Positions 1-7,967 of a stretch of DNA of 64,000 nt are shown piece by piece. Made by a program: the position numbers and the translations under genes. Below the pieces are notes generated by a model. The model did no database searches, was not told where the DNA came from, and saw only the letters and a program-made list of their open reading frames with translations. Source of the stretch: Caldilineaceae bacterium (GTDB lineage: Bacteria; Chloroflexota; Anaerolineae; Caldilineales; Caldilineaceae); assembly GCA_022842065.1 (NCBI GenBank), contig JALHQH010000005.1:329257-393256 (forward strand). Direction: 5' to 3'. Each line of letters opens with the position of its first letter. Within the stretch, counting starts at the first letter, position 1.

Positions 1-1
1 C

Positions 2-469
2 AATGCAGTGGGTGAAATCACGCTGGCGCAAGGGGTTAAGAGCTGTTTCCACAACCACGTCGGTAGCACGATTGAGACGCGCGAGGAGATCGACCGGCTG
101 TGGGGCCTGGTCGATCACAATGTCATCTTCATGGGGCCGGACACCGGTCACCTGGCTTGGGCCGGGGCGGATGTGATCCAATTCTGTCGCGATTATGCCG
201 CCAGCATTAAGACGATCCACGTCAAGGATATCAACCCCCAGGTTTTGGCAGAAGGGGTGCCCGCCGCCTGGGATTATGGCACCTTTAGCGCCAAAGGCAT
301 CTGGACCGAATTGGGCCAAGGCGCGATTGACTTCCCCGCCGTCTTCCAAATCCTGAGCGATGCTGGCTTTAGCGGCTGGATCATCGTCGAGACCGATGTC
401 ACACAATTGGCAACGCCGTTGGAGAGTGCGATTGTGAGTCGTGACTATTTGCGTAGCCTTGGCTTATAA
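2..469 (+). CDS. Sugar phosphate isomerase/epimerase (IolE-like), 5'-truncated
   Basis: The reading frame is open at the left edge of the window, so only the C-terminal ~155 residues are present. The sequence is that of a xylose-isomerase-like TIM barrel of the inosose dehydratase/sugar-phosphate isomerase type. It has a FHNHVGS strand, an E-rich segment (IETREEIDRL), a DTGHL motif, an HVKD motif and a late Glu (IIVETD); these supply the metal-binding His/Asp/Glu residues in the family. It lies upstream of a Gfo/Idh/MocA dehydrogenase and a second TIM-barrel isomerase on the same strand, which suggests polyol or sugar-acid breakdown. The substrate cannot be told from sequence. Confidence 0.85.
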   Translation, partial: NAVGEITLAQGVKSCFHNHVGSTIETREEIDRLWGLVDHNVIFMGPDTGHLAWAGADVIQFCRDYAASIKTIHVKDINPQVLAEGVPAAWDYGTFSAKGIWTELGQGAIDFPAVFQILSDAGFSGWIIVETDVTQLATPLESAIVSRDYLRSLGL

Positions 470-562
470 CTGCCTATAACGCGACCGGCTATAGTATAAT
501 GTTACCGTGAAATGGTCTACTGATTTTTGAAAAGACATTTACCGGTAGCAAGGAGAAGTAAC

Positions 563-802
563 ATGCTCACACTAACAGTAGAGGCCAGGGTAGATGAAAA
601 CGGCATTGTAACGTTGCAACTACCACCACAAGTATCACCTGGCTACCATAAAATGGTACTCGTCATTGAAGAAGCTGAATTTCCAGAAAAAACGAATAGT
701 ATTCATCGTAATGTGCTCATACTGCCACCATATGATATCGGTCCATTGCCTGAAAATTTTTCGTTAAGACGGGAAGATTTATATGACGACTGGGGTCGCT
801 AA
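563..802 (+). CDS. Small antitoxin-like protein
   Basis: A 79-residue protein starting at the ATG behind an AGGAG site at 551-555; a longer TTG start at 527 has no such site. It begins with a beta-rich stretch (LTVEARVDENGIVTLQL) and ends in RREDLYDDWGR. A short protein with an acidic, aromatic C-terminal tail of this kind is typical of chromosomal antitoxins paired with PIN-domain toxins. The next frame (ATG at 783, overlapping this gene's end) starts like a VapC toxin but stops after 25 codons. I infer an antitoxin that has lost its partner; no named family could be assigned. Confidence 0.55.
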   Translation: MLTLTVEARVDENGIVTLQLPPQVSPGYHKMVLVIEEAEFPEKTNSIHRNVLILPPYDIGPLPENFSLRREDLYDDWGR

Positions 803-860
803 TTCTGTTTATGTAGCGTTGGTTGCATCCGATCCGCCGCCAAGTGCTGCGGCCATATAG
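783..860 (+). pseudogene. Truncated PIN-domain (VapC-like) toxin remnant
   Basis: An ATG overlapping the 3' end of the antitoxin-like gene opens a 25-codon frame reading MTTGVANSVYVALVASD and then stopping at 858-860. PIN toxins commonly begin V-F-x-D-T-S-x-x-I-A-L-x-x-x-D, and spacing and residues match apart from the catalytic Asp, which appears as Asn. The rest of a ~130-residue toxin is absent before the next gene at 923. The overlap layout is that of an antitoxin-toxin operon, so I read this as a deleted toxin. Chance resemblance is possible given the short length. Confidence 0.35.
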
Positions 861-922
861 CAAAGTAAAGATACACTCAGTTCGAGTGCCTAAACTATCA
901 TTGCGAAATCAAAGGAAAAAAG

Positions 923-1978
923 ATGGCTCCCTTTAAAGTTGGTTTTATTGGCTGTGGCCGCCCATTGCGTACGGACGGGGCCACCGGTTTTGGCATGTCC
1001 CATGCCCATGCCCAGGGCTACAAAGCGTCACCTGATTGTGTGATCACCGCGTTGGCTGACATTAGCCTGGAAAATGCGCAAGCCTTCCAGGCAAGCCACG
1101 GCGGCGAACGGCTCTATACTGATTACAAAGAGATGTTGGCCAAAGAAGATCTCGATATTGTCAGCGTTGCCACCTGGCCCCATTTACATGCCCCGATGGT
1201 CATCGCCTGTGCCGAGGCCGATGTGCGTGCTGTCCACTGTGAAAAGCCGATGGCAACAACCTACGGTGATTCAATGCGTATGGTCGCAGCTTGCGCAAAG
1301 AGTGGCACCCAATTGACCTTTAACCACCAGCGGCGTTTTGGTAAACCCTACCGCAAAGCGCGTGAACTGTTGCGCGCAGGTGCGGTCGGCGAACTTGTGC
1401 GGCTGGAAGGCACCTGCTCCAATCTCTACGATTGGGGCACCCACTGGTTCGACATGATGTTCTTTTACAACGAAGAGACGCCGGCCGAATGGGTCATTGG
1501 TCAGATCGATACCCGCAACCATAGCACCGTCTTTGGCGTGGATTTGGAAGGACATGGCATTAGCCAATTCAAATTTACCAACGGCGTCATGGGGTTGCTG
1601 ATGACTGGTGTTGGCGGCCCCGGGTTGACCAATCGAATCATGGGGACGCACGGCACCATTGAGTTGGGCTACAGCCAAGAGGTGCCGCTGCGCATGTGGG
1701 GCAAAGGCCAAAGCGATTGGGAAGTGATCGATGTTGGCGAAGGGCTGCATGGTACGGGCTTGGGCGACCAAGTTGCCCTCGGTGTGCTCGACTTGGTTGA
1801 GGCGCTTAAATATGGCCGCGAACCGGAACTCTCTGGCCAGCGCGTGATCAAAGCGACCGAGCTGATCTTCGCCACCTATGAATCAAGCCGTCGCCGCGCC
1901 CGCGTCGATTTGCCCCTGGACATCGACGATTCACCCATGCACACCATGGTCGCCGCGGGCGAAATGGCCTTTGCCTAA
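923..1978 (+). CDS. Gfo/Idh/MocA family NAD(P)-dependent oxidoreductase
   Basis: A 351-residue protein with an N-terminal Rossmann fold (VGFIGCGRP, residues 6-14), the family's CEKPMA motif near residue 107 carrying the catalytic-type Lys, and a following alpha/beta domain with a GTHWFD motif near 171. These enzymes oxidise or reduce sugars, inositols or their derivatives. An AAAGGA site sits about 8 bases before the ATG. It is flanked on the same strand by two sugar-isomerase-like TIM barrels, consistent with a catabolic operon, although a palindrome lies between this gene and the next. The substrate is unknown. Confidence 0.9.
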   Translation: MAPFKVGFIGCGRPLRTDGATGFGMSHAHAQGYKASPDCVITALADISLENAQAFQASHGGERLYTDYKEMLAKEDLDIVSVATWPHLHAPMVIACAEADVRAVHCEKPMATTYGDSMRMVAACAKSGTQLTFNHQRRFGKPYRKARELLRAGAVGELVRLEGTCSNLYDWGTHWFDMMFFYNEETPAEWVIGQIDTRNHSTVFGVDLEGHGISQFKFTNGVMGLLMTGVGGPGLTNRIMGTHGTIELGYSQEVPLRMWGKGQSDWEVIDVGEGLHGTGLGDQVALGVLDLVEALKYGREPELSGQRVIKATELIFATYESSRRRARVDLPLDIDDSPMHTMVAAGEMAFA

Positions 1979-1982
1979 CACG

Positions 1983-2070
1983 ATTTGGACGCGGATGACA
2001 CGGATTCGGCGGCTTAAGGCGGATAGAAAATCAGTGCAAATCCGCCCGATCCGTATCATCCGCGTCCAAT
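1983..2070. repeat. GCGGAT-type imperfect palindrome
   Basis: The left arm (GGACGCGGATGACACGGAT) and the right arm (ATCCGTATCATCCGCGTCC) are near-perfect reverse complements around a ~40-base centre that contains further GGCGGAT/ATCCGCC pairs. It fills the space between the dehydrogenase stop and the next gene's ribosome site. Related palindromes occur at 15156-15258, 30548-30619 and 44911-45000. Confidence 0.75.
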
Positions 2071-2094
2071 TTTAAGAATGAAAGTGAGTAGACC

Positions 2095-3090
2095 ATGAAA
2101 CTTGGCGTCGATGTTTTTAGTCTGCGCTTTAACGAGTGGGATGCCTTTGGTTATCTCGATTATGCACATAAAATCGGGCTGGAAGTGGTGATGTTCCCCG
2201 ATCCGGATTTTTTTGCCTCGCTCGATGATGGCTATCTGCGCGAGGTGAAAAGTCATGCGGATGGGTTGGGGCTGGCGTTGGAAGTGGGGATGTACTCCTG
2301 TTGCCCCACCTCAACCTCTTTTTCGGATCGGCGCGGCAGCGCAGTGCAACAACTTAGCACCATGTTGCATGTGGCCGAAGTGCTTGGTTCCCCAGTGATG
2401 CGCACGCTGCTCGGCTCCAACGCCGACCGCCATACCGTAACCCCGCTGGCGGACCATGTGGCAAATACGATCAGCGCGCTCCAGGCCGTGCGCGATCAAG
2501 CCCTCGATCTGGGGATCAAAATTGCGGTGGAAAATCATGCCGGGGATCTGCTCGGGCGTGAATTAAAAGCGCTGGTAGAACAGGCCGGACCAGAATTTGT
2601 GGGGGTCTGCATCGATTCTGGCAACCCGCTCTGGATGGGGGAGAGTCCCTATGTCACCCTAGCCCATCTTGCGCCCTATATTGTGATGAGCCATATTCGT
2701 GACACGGCCATTTCACCCCACCCACAAGGGGCCGTCGTGCAATGGGTGGCTATGGGCGACGGCACCACCGAAATGAGTCGGTGGGCCGAGCTTTACCAAG
2801 CGCAATGCCCCGATACCAACTTTACGCTGGAGATTATCACCAGCCTGCCACCGAAGGTGCTCAACTATCTGGAACCGGACTATTGGCGCTCCTACCCCGA
2901 CTTGCCCGCTGCTGAGTTTGCGCAGTTTTTGCAACTCGTCCACAACGGCAAACCTTATACGCAGCCTTTGCTCACCGCCTCGTGGGCCAATCTTTCACCC
3001 ACCTATAAAGTCGCCATCGCCGAAGAGCAATGCGCCCAACTTGAAAAGAGCGTGCGCTACTGTCGTGAGGTGCTGGGGATTGGCGCGTAG
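2095..3090 (+). CDS. Sugar phosphate isomerase/epimerase (xylose isomerase-like TIM barrel)
   Basis: A 331-residue protein beginning MKLGVDVFSLRFNEW, with metal-ligand-type segments along the barrel: VENHAGD (Glu about 144), VCIDSGNP (Asp about 172), SHIRD (His about 198) and LEIIT (Glu about 244). This order of E, D, H and E is that of the AP-endonuclease-2 / sugar phosphate isomerase superfamily. It shares a strand with the partial isomerase and the Gfo/Idh/MocA gene upstream. Members include epimerases, dehydratases and xylose-isomerase-like enzymes, so only the fold and metal-dependent chemistry can be asserted. Confidence 0.85.
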   Translation: MKLGVDVFSLRFNEWDAFGYLDYAHKIGLEVVMFPDPDFFASLDDGYLREVKSHADGLGLALEVGMYSCCPTSTSFSDRRGSAVQQLSTMLHVAEVLGSPVMRTLLGSNADRHTVTPLADHVANTISALQAVRDQALDLGIKIAVENHAGDLLGRELKALVEQAGPEFVGVCIDSGNPLWMGESPYVTLAHLAPYIVMSHIRDTAISPHPQGAVVQWVAMGDGTTEMSRWAELYQAQCPDTNFTLEIITSLPPKVLNYLEPDYWRSYPDLPAAEFAQFLQLVHNGKPYTQPLLTASWANLSPTYKVAIAEEQCAQLEKSVRYCREVLGIGA

Positions 3091-3250
3091 CCAAGTCCGC
3101 CCTGGGCTAAAGCCGCAGGGCTACCCAACAACGCCGGGTAAACCCGGCTCCCTTAGCCGGGTTTACCCGGCGTTGTTGGGTAGCCCGGGTGCCCACTGGG
3201 CGCGTTGACGGCGGGGCGGGGATGGCAAACCCCTAAGATCGGGTTGAACC
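3091..3250. repeat. 160-bp palindromic element, copy A
   Basis: The element begins directly after the stop codon at 3088-3090. Its core is a long inverted repeat (GGGCTACCCAACAACGCCGG with its reverse complement around a short centre) flanked by asymmetric sequence. The same 160 bases occur in the opposite orientation at 13745-13904 with only about a dozen differences. No open reading frame of note and no clear target duplication is visible. Confidence 0.9.
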
Positions 3251-3271
3251 TGAATTCATTCATCCGCACGT

Positions 3272-3844
3272 TTACGCGCGCGCCGCCTTGGCTTGCTGCA
3301 CAACATCGGCGATCTGGCCGATATGGCTGTCATCATGCCAAAGCCCAAAGACAAAACGACCAACCGCATTGATCGTGGGGGCCGTCGGCCAGGGTTGGTA
3401 GGTATTCTCTAGATGTGGCTGGGTTGGCCACATCGCCAAGCTGGCATGGCGCATCGCCCGGCTCTCCTCTAAACGTTCCCGACACTCGCTGATTTTGGTT
3501 ACTGATTCCCAGGGCGTCTCATAGCGCGAACGCCCATGATTCTCCACCCCACGCGCCATCTCTGCCGCCAAAAAGGCCGATTCCTCGGACGAGGCGGTGC
3601 AGTGGACGATCACATGGCCCAAGGTCCAGGCAATTCCCACCTCGGCGCTGTTACTGGCAAAGGTGTCATTCGCACCAGGGTCGACCGGCTGAAAGGTCAC
3701 ATCGCTGTCAGTGCAATCTTCGATCAACGTGAGCATCTGATCGACCATCTCATCGGTCAGATCGTGCAACTCCTGGACGCTGAGATCGGCAACGAGTTCT
3801 TCGAAGGTGATCTCCTTATTTCCCACGCGGTTAAAGGCCAGCAT
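3272..3844 (-). CDS. DinB superfamily protein
   Basis: A 190-residue helical protein. The ATG at 3844 is preceded by GAGGAG at the right spacing, so it is preferred to a longer start at 3892. A central LGHVIVH segment and a late HDDSHIGQI segment supply the spaced His residues of the DinB/YfiT four-helix-bundle metal site. Family members include thiol-dependent S-transferases and many uncharacterised stress proteins. The gene is monocistronic by layout: the downstream space to copy A of the 160-bp repeat is short and the upstream gene ends at 4020. The specific reaction is unknown. Confidence 0.75.
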   Translation of the reverse strand: MLAFNRVGNKEITFEELVADLSVQELHDLTDEMVDQMLTLIEDCTDSDVTFQPVDPGANDTFASNSAEVGIAWTLGHVIVHCTASSEESAFLAAEMARGVENHGRSRYETPWESVTKISECRERLEESRAMRHASLAMWPTQPHLENTYQPWPTAPTINAVGRFVFGLWHDDSHIGQIADVVQQAKAARA

Positions 3845-4019
3845 TCGGTTCCCTCTCCTCAATTGTTGTTGTGATAAGATCGATCCTCGCAATCTTGATC
3901 AACTGCAAGGACGTACGGCGTGGTTCGTAATCTGTTGCCCGTTGGGGACTGGTGAAGCCGCAGGTTGAGTATACCATCTTTGCCCTCGTTTGTCAGTGAA
4001 TTCCCCGACAAAAGGTTGC

Positions 4020-5354
4020 TTAGCCAATGCCATATTGATCACGCACAAAGGGCATCAACCCCAATTTTTCCAGCCGGTCGACCGGCGCGCGGAAGGTGAC
4101 CTGGACTACGCCAGGATTGCGGCCAATTTCAATCGCGCCGGTGATGGTGGCGCGGTTTTTGACTTCGGGAATACTCATCTCCAAGAGGGCCGCGGCGCGC
4201 GCCAGTCCATTGTCCGTAGCCGCATTCAAATCAGGACCGGTGCCGATGACCGAGATAGGGGCCGACTCTTCCAGCGCACCCACGCCCCAACTTGCGGCCA
4301 CTACTTCGGCCTGTTTGCGCTCTTCGGGCGTCAACGGTTTGGCCAGGAAGGGCAGATCCTCGGCCACGGGCAACAGGATCGGGCCATCCAACTTGAGCCC
4401 CTTGATCAGATGCACCTGCATCGTCACCGTGCCGGCCACATCGCAGGTGTGACCGGCAATTTCGCCATCGCCCTGCATGGCATGCATGTCGCCCAGATAG
4501 ATGCCGCCGCCCGCGGTCTTGACGGGGCAGATCAGAATCGCGCCAGCGCGCACCGCGTCAATGTCCATGTGGCCATCGGTGCGTTGCTCCAACTCGGCGG
4601 CAGTCACGGCAAATTCGTGCGGTGCACCGATCAGAAAAGAGCCAAAGTCACCGGCGTTGTGCGAATCGGGCAGGCGAATGGCCGGCGTGCTGCCCAGTTG
4701 ACCCATAAAGGGGCGCAGCCGAGCGACCACGCCAACCAGATCGTGGGGGGCAAAGGTCAAGATTGGATTCTGAATCGAATTTTCGGGCAGGGCGGCGTAG
4801 CGTTTGGCACTGCTGGCAATCTCTTCGGCGGCCTCTTGTTGCAGCGTCACACCGACCGAGCGGTTGGTGTCAAACGCAATCGTATAGCCATTTGTAAAGG
4901 TAAAGGGCGTCGTGTCGGCCCCACAGTTGTCACAGCGCACCGCGCTTTGGCCAATGCCTTCGGTGTGGGTTGCGGGGTAGAGCGTGCCACATTGGGGACA
5001 TTTGCCCGCGACATAGGGATCGCCCAAAAAGCGGCCTTCCATCATCTGGTCATTGCCCGACGATGTTGCCAACGAGGTGATCTTAATGTCGCGGATGCGC
5101 AGCACAATCGCATCGCCCACTTCGGCCCCGGCAACGGCGACCGGTTTGGTCACCTCGTGGCCGCCACGGATGGCCGGCGTAATCATCGGTCCCCAGCAGC
5201 CGGGGGCCGTATTCGCAATAATGTGGCCGCCATCGCGCACCGGTCCCAACATGGGCAGCGCCGGGTCGAGCAGGCCGTTGGTAAATTGATCAACATAGAC
5301 GGTTTCATGGCCGCTGTGGACTGTCGTTTGCGTGGTTACAAGGTTTTCTGGCAT
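4020..5354 (-). CDS. Acetamidase/formamidase family protein
   Basis: A 444-residue FmdA/AmdA-type amidase; the family hydrolyses formamide or acetamide to ammonia and the acid. Diagnostic stretches are TAPGCWGPMITPAIRGGH near residue 50, GDMHAMQGDGEIAGHTCD near 285 and the GAEVGDAIVLRI strand. An AGGGGAG site precedes the ATG. Unusually, residues about 118-144 contain two CxxC pairs (CPQCG and CDNCG), a zinc-ribbon-like insert. A long open frame on the opposite strand here is a GC-skew shadow. No urea or amide transporter genes are adjacent, so the physiological substrate is uncertain. Confidence 0.88.
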   Translation of the reverse strand: MPENLVTTQTTVHSGHETVYVDQFTNGLLDPALPMLGPVRDGGHIIANTAPGCWGPMITPAIRGGHEVTKPVAVAGAEVGDAIVLRIRDIKITSLATSSGNDQMMEGRFLGDPYVAGKCPQCGTLYPATHTEGIGQSAVRCDNCGADTTPFTFTNGYTIAFDTNRSVGVTLQQEAAEEIASSAKRYAALPENSIQNPILTFAPHDLVGVVARLRPFMGQLGSTPAIRLPDSHNAGDFGSFLIGAPHEFAVTAAELEQRTDGHMDIDAVRAGAILICPVKTAGGGIYLGDMHAMQGDGEIAGHTCDVAGTVTMQVHLIKGLKLDGPILLPVAEDLPFLAKPLTPEERKQAEVVAASWGVGALEESAPISVIGTGPDLNAATDNGLARAAALLEMSIPEVKNRATITGAIEIGRNPGVVQVTFRAPVDRLEKLGLMPFVRDQYGIG

Positions 5355-5461
5355 GAGGCACTCCCCTTATTGGTGAATACTCGCTGATGGATGAGAACTA
5401 TTGGATGATAGCTATGAGTAAGAGTAGTGTTCTGTGAATTAAGTTCTGACCGGTGGTGTAT

Positions 5462-5544
5462 TGTCATTCCGAGGAACGAAGTGACGAGGAATCCCCACTT
5501 AGCCAGACCGGGATTCCTCACCAAAAAGCCGGTTCGGAATGACA
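5462..5544. repeat. Imperfect palindrome (TGTCATTCCGA type)
   Basis: An 83-base imperfect inverted repeat whose ends read TGTCATTCCGA and TTCGGAATGACA, with inner arms GAGGAATC and GATTCCTC. It sits between the divergently arranged leader of the amidase gene and the MoaD-like gene. I recall similar ends as dispersed intergenic repeats in other bacterial genomes; only one copy is in this window. Confidence 0.7.
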
Positions 5545-5640
5545 GAGGTACCTTGGTCGCGGCACCTATCATTACTTATTTTACAAAACACTAGCAGGAT
5601 CGCTAACAACAACTGGGGACGCGCGCAAACAAAGACGTGC

Positions 5641-5886
5641 TCAGCCGCCGGCCGCGGGCAGCAACAACAATAGCTCTTCCCCATCGCGCAGTTCACACTG
5701 GCTGTCCACATGTTGCCCGCGCAACATAGGCAGCGCCCGTTGGATCGGGCCGGCCAAGGTTGGCTGTTGCGCAACCACCTGGGCAACAGCATCCTTGATG
5801 GTTGCGCCTTCGGTTAGCGTGAGGATCAGCCGGGTCTGCCCGGTGGCATAGGCGAGACCGGCGCTAAGTCTGACATTGATGCGCAT
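5641..5886 (-). CDS. MoaD/ThiS-family sulfur carrier protein
   Basis: An 81-residue beta-grasp protein ending in Gly-Gly (LLLLPAAGG), the thiocarboxylate-forming tail of MoaD/ThiS carriers. The middle has TIKDAVAQV and the C-terminal half has LRDGEELLLL, both usual for MoaD-like proteins. In the family the C-terminal Gly is adenylated and sulfurated to donate sulfur for molybdopterin, thiazole or other products. No moa, thi or E1-like gene is near, so the pathway cannot be assigned. Only a weak GGAAA lies before the ATG. Confidence 0.82.
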   Translation of the reverse strand: MRINVRLSAGLAYATGQTRLILTLTEGATIKDAVAQVVAQQPTLAGPIQRALPMLRGQHVDSQCELRDGEELLLLLPAAGG

Positions 5887-6176
5887 AATATTTCCGGGTC
5901 AAGGGTGGTTGGCCGTATTGGGTAATTGATCGGCAAAGGGTTACGCATAAAGATTGTCAAGGGTTTTACATGATTGCATTTTGCCATCAAAGGTCAAATT
6001 GTTCAACTCTATAAGCGCTATCTCTGTTAAAATGTGCGAACTTTCCTCTACCAGGAAGAGAGGTAACAGAGATCGCCCCCGCGCACTAATAGACTTACTT
6101 TCTATATATGTCATGCAGAGCCTTTGCAGCGTGTAATCTTAGCTTTGTTGTGTCTTAACTGAGAAAATGAGCATTT

Positions 6177-7358
6177 ATGTCTGAACGAATTAGCCCCCAG
6201 CGCTGCGTTGCGCTGTTGTTGTTTGTAAGTCTCTGGTTACTGAGCGGCTGTTGGGGCGCGAAGCAACCAAGTTTGGCTAGTGCCAATGTCGTTGCCTCCC
6301 TCAGCGGGCAGGCCGATGCCGCCTTTGCGCGTGCCTACCAACCCCAGCCCTTTACCTTCCCCCTTGATCATGGTCCCCACCCTGAATACAAGACCGAATG
6401 GTGGTACTACACTGGTAATCTGGCCGATGAGCAGGGTAATCAGTATGGCTACCAGCTTACCTTTTTCCGCAGCGCGTTGACCCCTGATGCCCCGGCGCGG
6501 ACCTCTGCCCTGGCGACCAACCAGATCTACATGGCTCACTTTGCGTTGACCGATGTCGCGGCGGCAGATCACCAAAGTTTTGAACGCTTTAGCCGTGGCG
6601 CCGGCGGCTTGGCCGGTGCCACGGGCGACCCGGCCTATGCGGTCTGGCTGGAGGATTGGTCCGTGCGGGAAACGGCCCCTGATGTCAGCCAACTGCACGC
6701 CAGCGTCGAGACCGAAAATGGCGTTGTTGCGCTTGACCTAACCCTGCGTGAGACGCGCCCCGCGCTGTTGCACGGCGATCAGGGGTTGAGCCAAAAAGGG
6801 CCAGAGGCCGGCAATGCTAGCTATTATTACAGTCTGGTCCAGGTGGAAAGCACGGGCACGGTCACTATGAATGGCCAACAGACGACTGTGACTGGCGTCA
6901 GTTGGATGGACCATGAGTTTGGGACCAGTGCCCTGAGTGCCAATGCGGTGGGTTGGGATTGGTTCAGTGTGCAGTTGGCTAATGGCGCCGCGCTGATGTT
7001 TGCCCAAGTGCGGACGGCGAGTGGAGGGGTCGTGCCGGACTTTACTGGGACTTATCTGGCCGCTGATGGCACTGCCCAGACGATTGCCGCCGAGGATTTT
7101 GCCGTAACGGTGCTGAATGAATGGACCAGTCCGCGCACCGACGTCACCTATCCCGCCGGTTGGCAAGTTGAATTGCCGCGCTTTGACTTGCGCCTGACAG
7201 TTGAACCGCTGGTGGCTGATCAAGAGATGGAAGTGAGTTTTGTCTACTGGGAAGGGGCGGTTGCGATTGATGGTACCCTGGCCGGCGCGCCGATCACAGG
7301 GGTTGGTTACGTCGAACTGACCGGCTATGGCCAAAGTTCAGGGCAATATCAACGCTAA
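6177..7358 (+). CDS. AttH/CrtC-like lipocalin-type lipoprotein
   Basis: A 393-residue exported protein with a lipoprotein signal peptide (hydrophobic residues 10-24 ending in LSGC, Cys 25). The mature part starts with FPLDHGPHPEYKTEWWYYTG, the hallmark of the AttH/carotenoid 1,2-hydratase (COG5621, predicted secreted hydrolase) family, followed by YQLTFFRS and a later WMDHEFG segment. The fold is a double lipocalin-like barrel. In other bacteria the gene often accompanies a LolCDE-like ABC exporter, but here it stands alone in front of a ferredoxin gene. Function beyond an extracytoplasmic binding or hydratase-like role is unknown. Confidence 0.85.
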   Translation: MSERISPQRCVALLLFVSLWLLSGCWGAKQPSLASANVVASLSGQADAAFARAYQPQPFTFPLDHGPHPEYKTEWWYYTGNLADEQGNQYGYQLTFFRSALTPDAPARTSALATNQIYMAHFALTDVAAADHQSFERFSRGAGGLAGATGDPAYAVWLEDWSVRETAPDVSQLHASVETENGVVALDLTLRETRPALLHGDQGLSQKGPEAGNASYYYSLVQVESTGTVTMNGQQTTVTGVSWMDHEFGTSALSANAVGWDWFSVQLANGAALMFAQVRTASGGVVPDFTGTYLAADGTAQTIAAEDFAVTVLNEWTSPRTDVTYPAGWQVELPRFDLRLTVEPLVADQEMEVSFVYWEGAVAIDGTLAGAPITGVGYVELTGYGQSSGQYQR

Positions 7359-7475
7359 AGCCAGCATCAAATTGTGAGAGTCCATACACCATATTTAGTG
7401 AAAGTCCGGCATTATACACCTAATATCCTCTATCAATCATCCATATCACGATTACACACAAGGAGTATATCGACC

Positions 7476-7832
7476 ATGCCTAAGCTTACTGTAGAAGGTT
7501 ACGGCACCTTTGAAGTTCCTGCCGACAAACGCCTGGTGCTTGCCCTCGTTGATGATGCGGGTGTTGATCAGCTTCATGCCTGTGGTGGTAACTGCCGCTG
7601 TACTACCTGTCGGGTCGAATTTGTGGCCGGCGAACCAGAACTGATCACCGAAGCCGAAAAGGCCAAACTGGCCGAGCGCGATCTGACCGGTGTACGCCTC
7701 TCTTGCCAACTTGTCGTTGATCGCGATATGACTGTACGTGCGATCAGCCGGCTGGAGGGCAGCGGCCGTGCTGACGCCGGTGGTCGCCCCGAACCCACCA
7801 TTCAGCCCGATCCGGTCTGGGTGAGTAAGTAA
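7476..7832 (+). CDS. 2Fe-2S ferredoxin
   Basis: A 118-residue protein starting at the ATG after AAGGAG (7460-7465); a longer frame upstream lacks a ribosome site. The cluster motif CGGNCRCTTC places Cys in C-x5-C-x2-C spacing, followed by LSCQ about 37 residues later. This is the adrenodoxin-type [2Fe-2S] pattern, with one extra Cys between the first two ligands. It carries electrons between reductases and oxygenases or other redox partners. The last 25 residues are a Gly/Pro-rich tail outside the fold. A hairpin terminator follows at 7865-7889. The partner enzyme is not evident nearby. Confidence 0.92.
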   Translation: MPKLTVEGYGTFEVPADKRLVLALVDDAGVDQLHACGGNCRCTTCRVEFVAGEPELITEAEKAKLAERDLTGVRLSCQLVVDRDMTVRAISRLEGSGRADAGGRPEPTIQPDPVWVSK

Positions 7833-7864
7833 ATCGATGTTGTCTAATTAGTCATAAAGAAAAT

Positions 7865-7889
7865 CGTCCACGGACCTGGTCCGTGGACG
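7865..7889. terminator. Hairpin terminator after the ferredoxin gene
   Basis: A perfect 10-bp stem (CGTCCACGGA / TCCGTGGACG) with a 5-base loop followed by TTTCTT. It lies between the ferredoxin gene and the convergent PstS-like gene, so it may serve both. Confidence 0.75.
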
Positions 7890-7967
7890 TTTCTTATGCG
7901 CTCCCGCCTTAATCGCCATGATTACGGGTCTTGGTGCAAAGAAATTGTCGAAATGGTGCAAGCGGAT

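Noticed and set aside
3990..5387. Long plus-strand ORF (465 aa) opposite the acetamidase/formamidase
   Set aside because: It is a shadow of the amidase coding strand; the product has no family features and the minus-strand frame carries the recognisable motifs and a ribosome site.
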